From Albimonas donghaensis (GTDB lineage: Bacteria; Pseudomonadota; Alphaproteobacteria; Rhodobacterales; Rhodobacteraceae): a stretch of 64,000 bases of DNA. The stretch lies in the NCBI RefSeq assembly GCF_900106695.1, contig NZ_FNMZ01000004.1:418053-482052 (forward strand). The letters run 5' to 3'. How positions within the stretch are numbered: position 1 is the first letter of the stretch; each line of letters opens with the position of its first letter. Below, one piece after another: positions 9,235 to 17,966 of this stretch. Under the pieces are notes generated by a model. It worked only from the letters and a program-made list of their open reading frames with translations, ran no database searches and was not told the origin of the DNA. The translations under genes were made by a program, and so were the position numbers.

Positions 9235-9262
9235 GGCGCCCCGGCATCTTCTCCGGGGCGCC
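9235..9262. terminator. Bidirectional hairpin between convergent genes
   Basis: A perfect 10-bp stem (GGCGCCCCGG with CCGGGGCGCC) and an 8-nt loop lie between the stop of the monooxygenase and the stop of the MFS gene. There is no T-tract on either side, so it is a terminator-like or mRNA-end-stabilising hairpin. Confidence 0.6.
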
Positions 9263-9280
9263 GCGCGCGCCGGGAGCGGC

Positions 9281-10855
9281 CTAGCCGCTCCCCCCGATCA
9301 CGCCCTGGCCCGTCCGCTCCGGCGGGTCCTCGACCGCGACCACGGCGCCGGCGGCGAGCCGCGCCAGGCTCACCGCGCAGCCCAGCCCCGCCAGCGCGCC
9401 GCCCAGCCACAGCGCCGCCACCGCGCCCTCGGCCGCGCCCAGCGCCAGGCAGAAGGCGGTCAGGGTCGCGCCGATGGACTGGCCGGTGAGCCGCGAGGCC
9501 GCGAGGATCCCGCCCGCGCCGCCGCTGCGCCAGGCCGGCGCCGAAGCCATGATCGCCCGCATGTTCGGCGTCTGGAACAGGCCGAAGCCCAACCCGCACA
9601 GCGCCAGCCGCCAGCCCAGCGCCAGGTCCGAGGCCTCGGCCGGCAGGGCGGCGAGCAGCATCATCCCCGCCCCCGACAGGGCCAGTCCCAGCGCGCCGAG
9701 GATCCCGGCATGGATCCGGTCCGCCAGCCCCGCCGCCACCATCGCCATCACCGCCGTCGCCGCCGGCCAGGGGGTCAGCAGCAGCCCGGTCTCCACCTGG
9801 CTGCGGCCCAGCACGTCCTGCATCAGGAAGGGCAGCGCCACGAAGCCCGCCCCCTGCACCGCGAAGGCGCAGACCGAGGTCGCCGAGGACAGCGCGAACA
9901 TCGGCCGCCGGAACAGGTCCGCGGCGAAGATCGGCGAGGGCCGTCCGCGCTCGCGCCGGGTCAGGGCCAGCCCGCAGAGCACGCCGCCCCCCAGCTCCAG
10001 CGCCAGGCGCAGGGGGCGGGCCTCGTCGCCGGCCTCGGCCAGGCCCAGCAGCATCAGCACGAAGAAAGCCATGCACAAAAGCGCCGAGACCGGGTCCAGC
10101 GGCCGGCGCCCCGGCCGGTCCGCCGGCATCGCCCGGATCGCCAGCAGCAGCGAGGCGCCGCCCACCGGCACGTTGATCAGGAACAGCCACGGCCAGTCCG
10201 CCACCGCCAGCACCGCCGAGGCCACCGTCGGCCCCGCGGTCAGCCCCACGCCCACCGCCAGCGCATAAAATCCCAGGCCCCGGCCCAGCCGCTCGGGCGG
10301 ATAGAGCGCGCGGATCAGCGCCGGGGTGGCGGCCGACAGCGCCGCCCCCCCGATCCCCTGCAACGCCCGCGCCCCGGCCAGCGCCGGCAGCGACCACGCC
10401 AGCCCCGAGGCCAGCGAGGTCACGACGAACAGCGCCAGCCCCCACAGGAACACCTTGCGATGCCCGATGGCGTCGCCCAGCGCGCCCAGCGGCAGGATGG
10501 TGGCGGCCATGGCGAACTGGAAGGCGGTGACCACCCAGACCGAATCCGCCTGGTCCGCGCCCAGATCGGCCGCGATGGTGGGCAGCGAGGTGTTGGTGAT
10601 CGCCATGTTCAGCGTCACCGCCGTCGAGGCCGCGAGGATCGCCGTCACCGCCAGCGCCGATACCGGCGGCGGCGTCGCAGCGCCGGAGCGAGCGGCGGCC
10701 CCCGGGCCGGCGGGGGCGGCGGGAGCGGGGGGGGCTTCGGGGGCGGACGGGTCGGACAGGGTGTCGGCGTCGGTCTCGGCGTCGGCAGAGGTCGAGGCGT
10801 CGGCAGAGGTCGAGGCGGCGGCCCGACCGGGCTCGCCGGCATCTGGGCGCATCAT
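9281..10855 (-). CDS. MFS transporter, DHA2 (EmrB/QacA-like) family
   Basis: A 524-aa inner-membrane proton antiporter, probably with 14 transmembrane segments as in DHA2 drug exporters. Family features: TLNMAITNTSLPTIAADLGA in the first helix, the motif-A loop LGALGDAIGHRKVFLWG, ARALQGIGGAALSAATPALI (motif B region) and the motif-C-like GVGLTAGPTVASAV. The likely function is export of toxic organic compounds; substrate unknown. The first ~65 residues before helix 1 are an unusual cytoplasmic Ser/Thr/Ala/Asp-rich tail. The double ATG at 10855/10852 follows AGGAG by 5-8 nt. Divergent from the DUF2092 gene. Confidence 0.88.
   Translation of the reverse strand: MMRPDAGEPGRAAASTSADASTSADAETDADTLSDPSAPEAPPAPAAPAGPGAAARSGAATPPPVSALAVTAILAASTAVTLNMAITNTSLPTIAADLGADQADSVWVVTAFQFAMAATILPLGALGDAIGHRKVFLWGLALFVVTSLASGLAWSLPALAGARALQGIGGAALSAATPALIRALYPPERLGRGLGFYALAVGVGLTAGPTVASAVLAVADWPWLFLINVPVGGASLLLAIRAMPADRPGRRPLDPVSALLCMAFFVLMLLGLAEAGDEARPLRLALELGGGVLCGLALTRRERGRPSPIFAADLFRRPMFALSSATSVCAFAVQGAGFVALPFLMQDVLGRSQVETGLLLTPWPAATAVMAMVAAGLADRIHAGILGALGLALSGAGMMLLAALPAEASDLALGWRLALCGLGFGLFQTPNMRAIMASAPAWRSGGAGGILAASRLTGQSIGATLTAFCLALGAAEGAVAALWLGGALAGLGCAVSLARLAAGAVVAVEDPPERTGQGVIGGSG
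10781..10816. repeat. 18-bp direct repeat, two copies, in the MFS N-terminal tail
   Basis: Two perfect tandem copies of an 18-bp unit beginning GTCGGCAGAG encode a duplicated Ala-Ser-Thr-Ser-Ala-Asp hexapeptide in the cytoplasmic tail of the transporter. The unit is in-frame. Confidence 0.85.
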
Positions 10856-11172
10856 AAGGTCTCCTTCGATTCCCCACAGATTGGCGCCTCGCCGCGGATT
10901 TGCGAACCGATTATTCGCGGGCCCCGTCCTTCGGCGCCGCCCGCGCCTGCGCCCGCGCTCACCCCAGCCGCGCCGCGGCGCCGTTGCGACGCGCGCGAAC
11001 GCTCCCGCCCCGTCCTGTCCGCCCCGTCCCGTCCGCCCCGCCGCGCGCCACGGCCGAGGTCGAGGTCGAGGTCGGCCGAGACCGGGCGATGTCGGGCGAT
11101 TTCCGTTGCTCGCCCGCCCCGCCTGCGGCAACCTGACCGTGCCGAACGTGCACAACTGGATCGGAAAGCTCC
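10856..11172. promoter_or_regulatory. Divergent promoter region (317 bp) between MFS and DUF2092 genes
   Basis: This interval must carry promoters for both divergent genes. It holds an AT-richer patch near 10870-10915 with arms GCGAA and TTCGC seven nt apart, and three tandem GAGGTC hexamers at 11056-11073. No convincing -35/-10 pair or known operator is recognisable. Confidence 0.4.
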
Positions 11173-12015
11173 ATGACCAGACCGACGACCCCGGCGACCT
11201 GGCTCGGCGTTCTCGCCGCCGCGGCCTTGCTCGGCGGCGGCGCCCTCGCCCAGACCTCCGAAACGCCGGCGCACGCCGCGGGCGAGGCTGCCGAAACCGA
11301 AATCGCCGACGAGGCCCCGGACGCGCTGGACCCCATCGCGCTCGAGGTCCTGAAGACCGCCACCGACTATCTCGCCGCGCAAAGAACGCTCTCGGTCGAC
11401 TGGTTCGTCAGCCGCGACAGGGTCATCGACGGGCGCGAGAAACTGACCGAATTCACCAGCGGCGGCATCATCCTCGACCGCGAGGCGGGCTTCGTCGCGC
11501 ATTCCGAGAACGGCCCGGAAGGGCGCAATTTCTATTACGACCGCGAGGCGGTGTTCATCCAGGACATCGAGGCGAACGCCTACGTCACCGCCGCGTTCGA
11601 GGGCGAACTCGAAGCGCTGGTGGCGCGGATCAAGGATGAATACGACGTGGTCCTGCCGATCTGGTCGGTGCTCAGCCGCGACACGGCGGCCGAGTTCATC
11701 GACGCCGCCGACAAGGCCGCCTATGTCGGCCGGACCCGGGTGGCGGGGCGCGACGCGCACCACCTCGCCTTCTCGAACTACGATTACGACTGGCAGGTCT
11801 GGGTCGCCGACGACGCCGACCGGCCGGAGATCCTGATGATCGTGGGCACCGATCCCTACACCCAGGGCTGGCCGCAATACCGGGCCTATCTCACCAACTG
11901 GGATTTCGCGCCGGAGATCGACCCGACCGAATTCACCTATGTCCCCGAAGCGGACGCGGAGCGGATGGCCTGGCCCAAGATCGCCGATATCCCCGCCCAC
12001 AGCGGAACGGAGTGA
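11173..12015 (+). CDS. DUF2092 family periplasmic protein
   Basis: A 280-aa exported protein with a clear signal peptide (WLGVLAAAALLGGGALAQ) followed by an acidic linker. The body matches DUF2092: LDPIALEVLKTATDYLAAQRTLSVDW, a fold resembling the LolA/LolB-type lipoprotein-carrier beta-barrel (family knowledge), with YDRE, YDYDWQVWV and RAYLTNWDFAPEID segments. Its role is not established; a periplasmic carrier or envelope-maintenance function is inference. GAAAG ribosome site before ATG 11173. The next gene begins 4 nt after the stop, so the two are co-translated. Confidence 0.82.
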   Translation: MTRPTTPATWLGVLAAAALLGGGALAQTSETPAHAAGEAAETEIADEAPDALDPIALEVLKTATDYLAAQRTLSVDWFVSRDRVIDGREKLTEFTSGGIILDREAGFVAHSENGPEGRNFYYDREAVFIQDIEANAYVTAAFEGELEALVARIKDEYDVVLPIWSVLSRDTAAEFIDAADKAAYVGRTRVAGRDAHHLAFSNYDYDWQVWVADDADRPEILMIVGTDPYTQGWPQYRAYLTNWDFAPEIDPTEFTYVPEADAERMAWPKIADIPAHSGTE

Positions 12016-12019
12016 GCCG

Positions 12020-13168
12020 ATGCGGAGCATGGTGGGAATCCTCAAGAGAACCCTGCACGGCGCGCTGATCTTCTCGGTCGCCGTGGGCGTTTCGCCCGAA
12101 GGCCTGATGCGCCTGTCGCTCTCGGTCGACACGGCCGAGGCTCTGGGCGGCGGCCGGGGCGGCGGCGGCGGCAAGGGCGGCTTCGCCCGCGGCGGCGGCG
12201 GCGGCCGGCAGATGGGCGGCGGCGCCCGGACCCGGCCGACGGCGAAGCCCAGCATATCGCGCCCCAGCGCATCCCGCCCGTCGGTCGCGGCGGCGCGTCC
12301 GGGCGGCAAGCCCGGCGGCATCCTGTCCAGACCCTCGGGCGATCGCCCCGCGGCGGCCCGGCCCGGGGCCGGCAAGCCCGCGGGCATCGGCGGCGGCGAT
12401 CGTCCCGGCGCCGACCGCCCGAGCGGAAGCCGCCCGAGCGGGGACCGGCCGGGGGGCGACCGCCCCGCCGGCAACCGTCCCGGCGGAGATCGCCCCGGTG
12501 GAGACCGCCCTGGTGGGGATCGCCCCGGCGGCAACGTCAATATCGGCAACACCGTCAATGTCGGCAACAATGTCGGGACCCGTCCGGGCCGCCCGCCCGG
12601 CGCCGGGCGCCCGGCCTACAACCGCCCCGGCGGCTGGTATCGCCCGGTTCCGCGGCCGCCGGGCTGGCGCCCCCGCCCCTACCCGCCGCCCTATGTCCGC
12701 CCGCCCCATGCGCGCTGGGGCGACTACTACTACAACCCCGGCTGGGGCTGGTTCTTCACCGGCGCCATCGCCGGCGCCACCATCGCCTATGTCGCCAGCC
12801 TGCCCGAGGACGAGGATTGCGACCAGGCCACCGAGGACGGCGACACGGTCTATATCTGCAACGGCGTCGTCTACCGCTCGACCTACTACCAGGACGAGAA
12901 GGTCTACGAGATCGTCTCCGAAGAAGACCCCAAGGCCCCGCCCGAGCCGAAGACGGTGGTGGGCCTGAGCCTGACCACCCCGCTGACCCAGGGCGGCGCG
13001 GTGCGCACGCTTCAGAACAAGCTGGTGGAACTGGGCTACGACGTGGGCGGCGTGGACGGCGTTTACGGCGACGGCACCGCCAATGCGGTCGAGTGGTATC
13101 AGTACGACAACGATCTGGAGGCCACCGGCGTCGTGGACCAGGCGACGGCGGACAAGATGGGGCTCTGA
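12020..13168 (+). CDS. Peptidoglycan-binding protein with Gly/Arg/Pro low-complexity region
   Basis: A 382-aa protein. After a short hydrophobic N-terminal segment (about 10-40) come a Gly-rich stretch, an Arg/Pro/Gly/Asp region of repeated GDRPGG-like units (about 135-175), a short NVNIGNTVNVGNN strand segment, a Tyr/Pro/Arg-rich stretch and a hydrophobic helix WGWFFTGAIAGATIAYVASL (about 240-260). The C-terminus (about 320-382) is a PG_binding_1 domain: AVRTLQNKLVELGYDVGGVDGVYGDGTANAVEWYQ. It is probably anchored in the inner membrane or periplasm and docks on murein. It starts 4 nt after the DUF2092 stop, with GGAACGGAG as ribosome site, so the pair is one operon. A start at 12029 is possible. 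Confidence 0.8.
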   Translation: MRSMVGILKRTLHGALIFSVAVGVSPEGLMRLSLSVDTAEALGGGRGGGGGKGGFARGGGGGRQMGGGARTRPTAKPSISRPSASRPSVAAARPGGKPGGILSRPSGDRPAAARPGAGKPAGIGGGDRPGADRPSGSRPSGDRPGGDRPAGNRPGGDRPGGDRPGGDRPGGNVNIGNTVNVGNNVGTRPGRPPGAGRPAYNRPGGWYRPVPRPPGWRPRPYPPPYVRPPHARWGDYYYNPGWGWFFTGAIAGATIAYVASLPEDEDCDQATEDGDTVYICNGVVYRSTYYQDEKVYEIVSEEDPKAPPEPKTVVGLSLTTPLTQGGAVRTLQNKLVELGYDVGGVDGVYGDGTANAVEWYQYDNDLEATGVVDQATADKMGL

Positions 13169-13320
13169 CGCGCGCCCTCTCGCGACCCTTGCGGCGGCCC
13201 CGGATCTCCGGGGCCGTTCGCGCATCAGGGCCTGCCGCCGGCCGGCGGCGCCCCATTGACTTCGCCCCCTCGCCCCCCGCTTCTGCGCCTGACCGCACGA
13301 GGCAGGGAGGCCGACGCGCC

Positions 13321-14520
13321 ATGAGAAAGATCGCCCCCGGCGAACGTCCGAACTGGAAGGCGCGGGCCGAAGAGCTCGGCTTCCGCTTCCACACCATGCA
13401 CGGCGAGCCCTATTGGGACGAATCCTCCGCCTACGCCTTCGGGCTGGAGGAGGTGGAGACCCGCATCGAGGCCCCCGCCGCCGCCCTGCACGCCATGTGC
13501 GTCGAAGCCGCGAAGGAGATCGCGTCGTCCGAGGCGCTGATGGCCCGGCTCGCCATCCCCGAGACCGCCATGGACCTGGTCGCGGCCAGCCTGCGCCGGG
13601 CGGACGCCTCGCTCTACGGCCGCTTCGACCTGGTTTACGGCGGGACCGGGCCGGCGAAGATGCTCGAATACAACGCCGACACCCCGACCTCGGTCTACGA
13701 GGCCGCCTCCTTCCAGTGGGTCTGGCTGGAGGACATGCAGGAACAGGGCCGCCTGCCCGCGGACGCCGACCAGTTCAACGACATCCACGAAGCGATGATC
13801 GCCCGCTTCCGCGAGATCTTCGCCCAGGGCGAGGACGTGCATTTCACCTCCGCCGACGGGGTGGAGGAGGACTTCGCCACCGTCGAATACCTCGCCTGGT
13901 GCGCGGCCGACGCGGGGATCACGCCGCATTACACCCCCATCGAGCGCATCGGCCTGACCGAGGACGGCCATTTCGCCGACGCCGACGACCGGGTGATCGG
14001 GTCGCTGTTCAAGCTCTACCCGTGGGAAGACCTGATGCGCGACGAATTCGCCGCCGCGATCCCCGGCGCCAACTGCCGCTTCGTCGAGCCGGCCTGGAAG
14101 GCGGTGCTGTCCAACAAGGGCCTGCTGCCGATCCTGTGGCGGATGTTCGAGGGGCACGAGAACCTGCTCCCCGCCTTTTTCGAGGACGAGCTCGCCGTCT
14201 CCTCCCCCCGGCTGGAACGGGCCCGCGCGGCGCTGGAGGCCGGCCATGTCCTGAAGCCCGTCTTCGGGCGCGAGGGCGCCTCGGTCACCATCGTCGAAGG
14301 CGGGCGGGAGACAGACCGATCCGTCTCCGGCGGCTATGACGACCATCCCCGCGTGGCGCAGGCCTACGCGCCGCTGCCGGTCTTCGACGACATGCGCCCG
14401 GTGATCGGCGCCTGGATCGTGGGCGAGGCCTGCGTGGGCATGGGCCTGCGCGAGGATCGCGGCCGCATCACCCAGGATCTCAGCCGCTTCAAGCCGCATG
14501 TGATCCTGCCGGAGGGCTGA
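13321..14520 (+). CDS. Glutathionylspermidine synthase-like ATP-grasp ligase (YgiC/YjfC family)
   Basis: A 399-aa protein matching the synthetase half of the glutathionylspermidine synthase family and E. coli YgiC in length (about 386 aa). Visible landmarks are MHGEPYWDESSAYAF, YGRFDLVYGG, MLEYNADTPTSVYEAA, VEYLAWCAADAG, the ATP-grasp segment AWKAVLSNKGLLPILW, the glycine loop KPVFGREGASV and GAWIVGEACVGMGLREDR. There is no N-terminal amidase domain, as in YgiC. It is expected to form an amide bond using ATP; the substrate of YgiC-type members is not firmly known. The ATG at 13321 follows GGGAGG; a long open upstream extension lacks family similarity. The next gene encodes a YgiB-like protein, the same pairing as E. 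coli ygiB-ygiC but in the opposite order. Confidence 0.9.
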   Translation: MRKIAPGERPNWKARAEELGFRFHTMHGEPYWDESSAYAFGLEEVETRIEAPAAALHAMCVEAAKEIASSEALMARLAIPETAMDLVAASLRRADASLYGRFDLVYGGTGPAKMLEYNADTPTSVYEAASFQWVWLEDMQEQGRLPADADQFNDIHEAMIARFREIFAQGEDVHFTSADGVEEDFATVEYLAWCAADAGITPHYTPIERIGLTEDGHFADADDRVIGSLFKLYPWEDLMRDEFAAAIPGANCRFVEPAWKAVLSNKGLLPILWRMFEGHENLLPAFFEDELAVSSPRLERARAALEAGHVLKPVFGREGASVTIVEGGRETDRSVSGGYDDHPRVAQAYAPLPVFDDMRPVIGAWIVGEACVGMGLREDRGRITQDLSRFKPHVILPEG

Positions 14521-14631
14521 GGCGCGGGGGGCGATAACGTCTCCGTGATCGGGTCGGGGGCCGAAAGCCGTCGAGGCCCCTGCCCTTCCCGCGCCCGAAC
14601 CATTAGATAACCGTCAGGGAGGACTCTCAGA

Positions 14632-15276
14632 ATGATCCATCGACCCAGGGTTTCGGGCCGCGCCCGCGCGGTGATCCTCGGCGGCGCCGTCTTCGGCCTC
14701 GCCGCCTGCGAGGAAAAGACCGACCTGACCTATTTCGAGAACGCCGAGCAGTGCACCCGTTACGCGGGCGCCGAGGCCGGCTTTTCGGTCGAGGATTGCC
14801 AGGCCGCCTTCGCCGAGGCCGCGCAGTCCTACGCGCTCTCCGCCCCCCGCTACGAAAGCCGCGAGCTTTGCGAGGAGGAGCACGGCCCCGCCGCCTGCGC
14901 CCCGCCCGAGGTCCAGGCCGCCGCGCTCGGCCTGCCGCCCGAAGCGGTGCCGGTGGAGCAGACGCCCGAGCAGGCGTCGCAGGGCGGGTCGATCTTCATG
15001 CCGCTGATGGCGGGCTACATGATGGGCTCGATGATGAGCGGCGGCGCCCGCGCGGCGTCGCAGCCGGTCTATACGGGCAGCCGCGGCGCCGGGCTGGTGA
15101 CAGGCTCCGGCAAGGCCATGGGCGCGGTGACGCCTGGGTCCACGCGCAGCTTTTCGGGCAGCGAGCTGCGCGCGCCGAAGGCCGCGCCGCAGGTGCTGTC
15201 GCGGGCCAATGTGGCGTCGCGGGGCGGATTCGGGGCCAGCCGCACCTCGGGCGGGCTCCGCAGCCTCGGCGGCTGA
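14632..15276 (+). CDS. DUF1190 family protein (YgiB-like), probable lipoprotein
   Basis: A 214-aa protein. The N-terminus (RARAVILGGAVFGLAACEE) is a lipobox-like signal peptide with Cys at about residue 25. The body carries DUF1190 landmarks: YFENAEQCTRYAG, FSVEDCQAAFAEAAQSYALSAPRYESRELCEEEHG with spaced cysteines, then a Met-rich MAGYMMGSMMSGGAR hydrophobic stretch and a Ser/Gly/Arg-rich tail. E. coli YgiB is a similar exported protein of unknown function encoded beside YgiC. Ribosome site GGGAGGA before ATG 14632; 111 bp separate it from the ligase gene. A textbook terminator follows. Confidence 0.85.
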   Translation: MIHRPRVSGRARAVILGGAVFGLAACEEKTDLTYFENAEQCTRYAGAEAGFSVEDCQAAFAEAAQSYALSAPRYESRELCEEEHGPAACAPPEVQAAALGLPPEAVPVEQTPEQASQGGSIFMPLMAGYMMGSMMSGGARAASQPVYTGSRGAGLVTGSGKAMGAVTPGSTRSFSGSELRAPKAAPQVLSRANVASRGGFGASRTSGGLRSLGG

Positions 15277-15335
15277 GGCCGGCGCGCCCGCGCCCAGCCG
15301 GGGCCCTCGGGCTCCTCTCGCCTTGCGAAAGGCGG

Positions 15336-15363
15336 AAAAGCGGCGCCAAGGCGTCGCTTTTTT
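15336..15363 (+). terminator. Rho-independent terminator after the YgiC/YgiB pair
   Basis: A-tract, GC stem (GCGGCGCC pairing with GGCGTCGC, one G-T pair) and six T residues at 15358-15363. It ends the rightward transcript 60 nt after the DUF1190 stop. Confidence 0.85.
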
Positions 15364-15519
15364 GCGTCCCGGCCCCAACTCCTTTAAGGTCAGCTTAACG
15401 AAGCCGACCCGGTCGGCCCTCGGCGTCGTGCTCCACGGCGCCGCGATCGCGCGGGGGCGTCCGCCCCTGGCTGACGCAGCCTTGCGACGCGCCGGGTCCG
15501 AAACCAAGGGAGCGCGCCG

Positions 15520-15933
15520 ATGTTCGCGAAAATCATGGTCCCCGTCGATCTCGCCCATGCCGACAAGCTCGGCCGGGCGCTGGAGACGGCGGCGGGCCTG
15601 GGCGGGTTCTACGGATGCCCGGTCTGCTATGTCGGGGTGACCACCGAGGCGCCCAGTTCGCTGGCCCACACGCCCGAGGAATACGCGGCCAAGCTGGCCG
15701 CCTTCGCCGCGGCCCAGGGGGAAACCGGCGGGCACAAGGCGGAGTCCCACGCGGTCGCCAGCCACGACCCGTCCGTCGATCTCGACGGCACGCTGATCAA
15801 GGCGGCCGAGGATGTGGGCGCCGACCTGATCGTCATGGCCTCGCACATCCCCAATCTCGCCGATCACCTGTGGCCGTCCCATGGCGGCCAGGTGGCGCGC
15901 AAGTCGCACGCCTCGGTGCTCGTGGTGCGCTGA
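15520..15933 (+). CDS. Universal stress protein (UspA family)
   Basis: A 137-aa single-domain Usp. It starts with the family strand KIMVPVDLAHADK and ends GADLIVMASHIPNLADHLWPSHGGQVARKSHASVLVVR, the usual nucleotide-binding tail (a G-x2-G-like segment before S/V-x-V-V). The middle is shorter than in UspA proper. Such proteins bind ATP/AMP and modulate stress survival, or act with a neighbouring transporter. It lies 168 bp upstream of a BCCT transporter on the same strand, a common alphaproteobacterial pairing for osmolyte carriers. GGGAG ribosome site before ATG 15520. Confidence 0.88.
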   Translation: MFAKIMVPVDLAHADKLGRALETAAGLGGFYGCPVCYVGVTTEAPSSLAHTPEEYAAKLAAFAAAQGETGGHKAESHAVASHDPSVDLDGTLIKAAEDVGADLIVMASHIPNLADHLWPSHGGQVARKSHASVLVVR

Positions 15934-16101
15934 CCTCGCCCCGCGGCCCCGCGCGGGCCGCCGCCGGCTGCCGGGCCCGTCCGGCCCGCCGGCGCCTGAT
16001 GGGCCTTCCGGGGCCTTTTCGGCGATGTTCGGCGCCCGCTCCGCGGCGCCCGTCGCCCCCGCCCGCCCATTCGCCGACCCCGCCTCACCGCAGGAGACCC
16101 C

Positions 16102-17754
16102 ATGTCCGATCCATCCACACCGCCGGAGACATCCACCGGCATCCCGGCGCCCGAGGGGGCCGCCTCGATCATCGATACCGACTACGAGCTCGGACAGAAC
16201 AACATCGACGGCAAGGTCGGGCCTTTCGGCTTCGACATCCATAACCCGGTGTTCCTGATCTCGGGCCTGTCGGTGGTGCTGTTCGTGTTCTACACGCTGG
16301 CGCTGCCGGAACAGTCGTCCTCCGTGTTCTCGTGGCTGTTCGGCGTGGTCACCAAGGGCTTCGACTGGTTCTTCATCGGGGCCGGCGACCTGGTGGTGCT
16401 GTTCTGCCTGGTGCTGATCGTGTCGCCCTTCGGCAAGGTCCGGCTGGGCGGGCGCGACGCGACGCCCGACTACACCTATGTCGGCTGGTTCGCGATGCTG
16501 TTCGCCGCCGGCATGGGCATCGGCCTGATGTTCTACGGCGTGTCCGAGCCGATGAGCCACTTCTCGTCCTCGATGGGCGGGATCGCGGTGGGCGAGGACG
16601 GCGTGCGCACCGACTGGGCCCCGCTGGGCGCCGCGGCGGGCGACGCCGAGGCCGCGCGCCGGCTGGGCATGGCCGCCACCATTTACCACTGGGGCCTGCA
16701 TCCCTGGGCGATCTACGCGGTGGTGGCGCTGTCGCTGGCGCTGTTCTCCTTCAACAAGGGGCTGCCGCTCACCATCCGCTCCGCCTTCTACCCGCTGCTC
16801 GGCGAGCGGATCTGGGGCTGGCCGGGCCATGTGATCGACATCCTGGCGGTGTTCGCCACGCTGTTCGGCCTCGCCACCTCGCTGGGCTTCGGCGCGACCC
16901 AGGCCAATGCCGGGCTCAACGAGCTGTTCGGCGTGCCGGTCAACTCCACGACCGAGGTGCTGCTGATCTCGGCGATCACCGCGGTGGCGCTGGTCTCGGT
17001 GCTGCGCGGGCTCGACGGCGGCGTGAAGGTGCTGTCGGAGATCAACATGGGTCTCGCGATGCTGCTCCTGGCGTTCGTGCTGCTCGCGGGGCCGACGCTG
17101 CTGATCATCACCGGCTTCTTCGACTATCTCGTGGCCTATGTGGAATACCTGCCCGCGCTCTCCAACCCGATCGGGCGCGAGGACGTGAACTTCTCCCAGG
17201 GCTGGACCTCGTTCTACTGGGCGTGGTGGATCTCCTGGTCGCCGTTCGTCGGCATGTTCATCGCCCGCGTGTCCCGCGGCCGCACGGTGCGCGAGTTCAT
17301 CATCTGCGTGCTGCTGATCCCCTCGATGGTCTGCGTGCTGTGGATGTCGGTGTTCGGGGGCGTGGCGCTCGACCAGGTGATCGCGGACAACTACACCGCG
17401 GCCCAGGAGGCGGACCTGCCGATCAAGCTGTTCAAGATGCTGGACGAGCTGCCGCTGACCCAGATCACGTCCTTCATCGGGATCGTGCTGGTGATCGTGT
17501 TCTTCGTGACCTCGTCGGACTCCGGTTCGCTGGTCATCGACACCATCACCGCCGGCGGCAAGGTCGACGCGCCGGTCACCCAGCGCGTGTTCTGGTGCGT
17601 GTTCGAGGGCGCGGTGGCGATCGTGCTGCTGCTGTCGGCGGGGGGCCTCGCGTCGCTTCAGTCGATGGTGATCTCCACCGGGCTGCCGTTCACGATCGTG
17701 CTGCTGCTGATGTGCGTGGCGATCTGGAAGGGGCTGGCCTCCGAGCCGCGCTGA
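16102..17754 (+). CDS. BCCT family betaine/choline/carnitine transporter
   Basis: A 550-aa inner-membrane symporter with about 12 transmembrane helices. Diagnostic segments: GMGIGLMFYGVSEPMSHF in TM3 region, HWGLHPWAIYAVVALSLALFSFNKGLPLTIRS, and the BCCT signature FYWAWWISWSPFVGMFIARVSRGRTVREF; FFVTSSDSGSLVIDTITAGG near the C-terminus is also typical. The ~45-residue hydrophilic N-terminal tail is normal, and the C-terminal tail is very short, lacking the long osmosensing domain of BetP. Substrate is probably glycine betaine or another quaternary amine or DMSP-like compound; a betaine-homocysteine methyltransferase is encoded at 31.4 kb. CAGGAG ribosome site. Confidence 0.95.
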   Translation: MSDPSTPPETSTGIPAPEGAASIIDTDYELGQNNIDGKVGPFGFDIHNPVFLISGLSVVLFVFYTLALPEQSSSVFSWLFGVVTKGFDWFFIGAGDLVVLFCLVLIVSPFGKVRLGGRDATPDYTYVGWFAMLFAAGMGIGLMFYGVSEPMSHFSSSMGGIAVGEDGVRTDWAPLGAAAGDAEAARRLGMAATIYHWGLHPWAIYAVVALSLALFSFNKGLPLTIRSAFYPLLGERIWGWPGHVIDILAVFATLFGLATSLGFGATQANAGLNELFGVPVNSTTEVLLISAITAVALVSVLRGLDGGVKVLSEINMGLAMLLLAFVLLAGPTLLIITGFFDYLVAYVEYLPALSNPIGREDVNFSQGWTSFYWAWWISWSPFVGMFIARVSRGRTVREFIICVLLIPSMVCVLWMSVFGGVALDQVIADNYTAAQEADLPIKLFKMLDELPLTQITSFIGIVLVIVFFVTSSDSGSLVIDTITAGGKVDAPVTQRVFWCVFEGAVAIVLLLSAGGLASLQSMVISTGLPFTIVLLLMCVAIWKGLASEPR

Positions 17755-17779
17755 GCCGCTTCGCCGCGGAAACAGGGGA

Positions 17780-17804
17780 GGGGCGGGCTTCGGCCCGCCC
17801 CTTT
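17780..17804 (+). terminator. UUCG-loop terminator after the BCCT gene
   Basis: GGGGCGGGC and GCCCGCCCC form a perfect 9-bp stem around a TTCG tetraloop, followed by TTT. It lies 26 nt after the transporter stop. Confidence 0.8.
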
Positions 17805-17829
17805 CGCGTTCTCCGCCCCTTTCGCGTTC
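17795..17829. repeat. 18-bp tandem duplication overlapping the terminator stem
   Basis: The 17-nt sequence CCGCCCCTTTCGCGTTC occurs at 17795-17811 and again at 17813-17829. A degenerate third echo (CCTTTTCGCGTCC) follows at about 17837. Each copy contains one terminator arm plus the T-tract. Confidence 0.8.
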
Positions 17830-17966
17830 CGGGGGCCTTTTCGCGTCCGGGCCCCTTCGCCTTGGGGCGCGCCGTCGGCGGGGGGCGCCCTGACGATTGC
17901 GGCCGCCGCCCGCTTCTGCTGAGAATGCGCCCGCGACTTTCCCCATCCCCGCCGGAGCCTTCCCCC

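Noticed and set aside
14614..17946. A 1110-codon minus-strand open frame
   Set aside because: His/Arg/Gln-rich composition, no family motifs, and antisense to the YgiB, Usp and BCCT genes.
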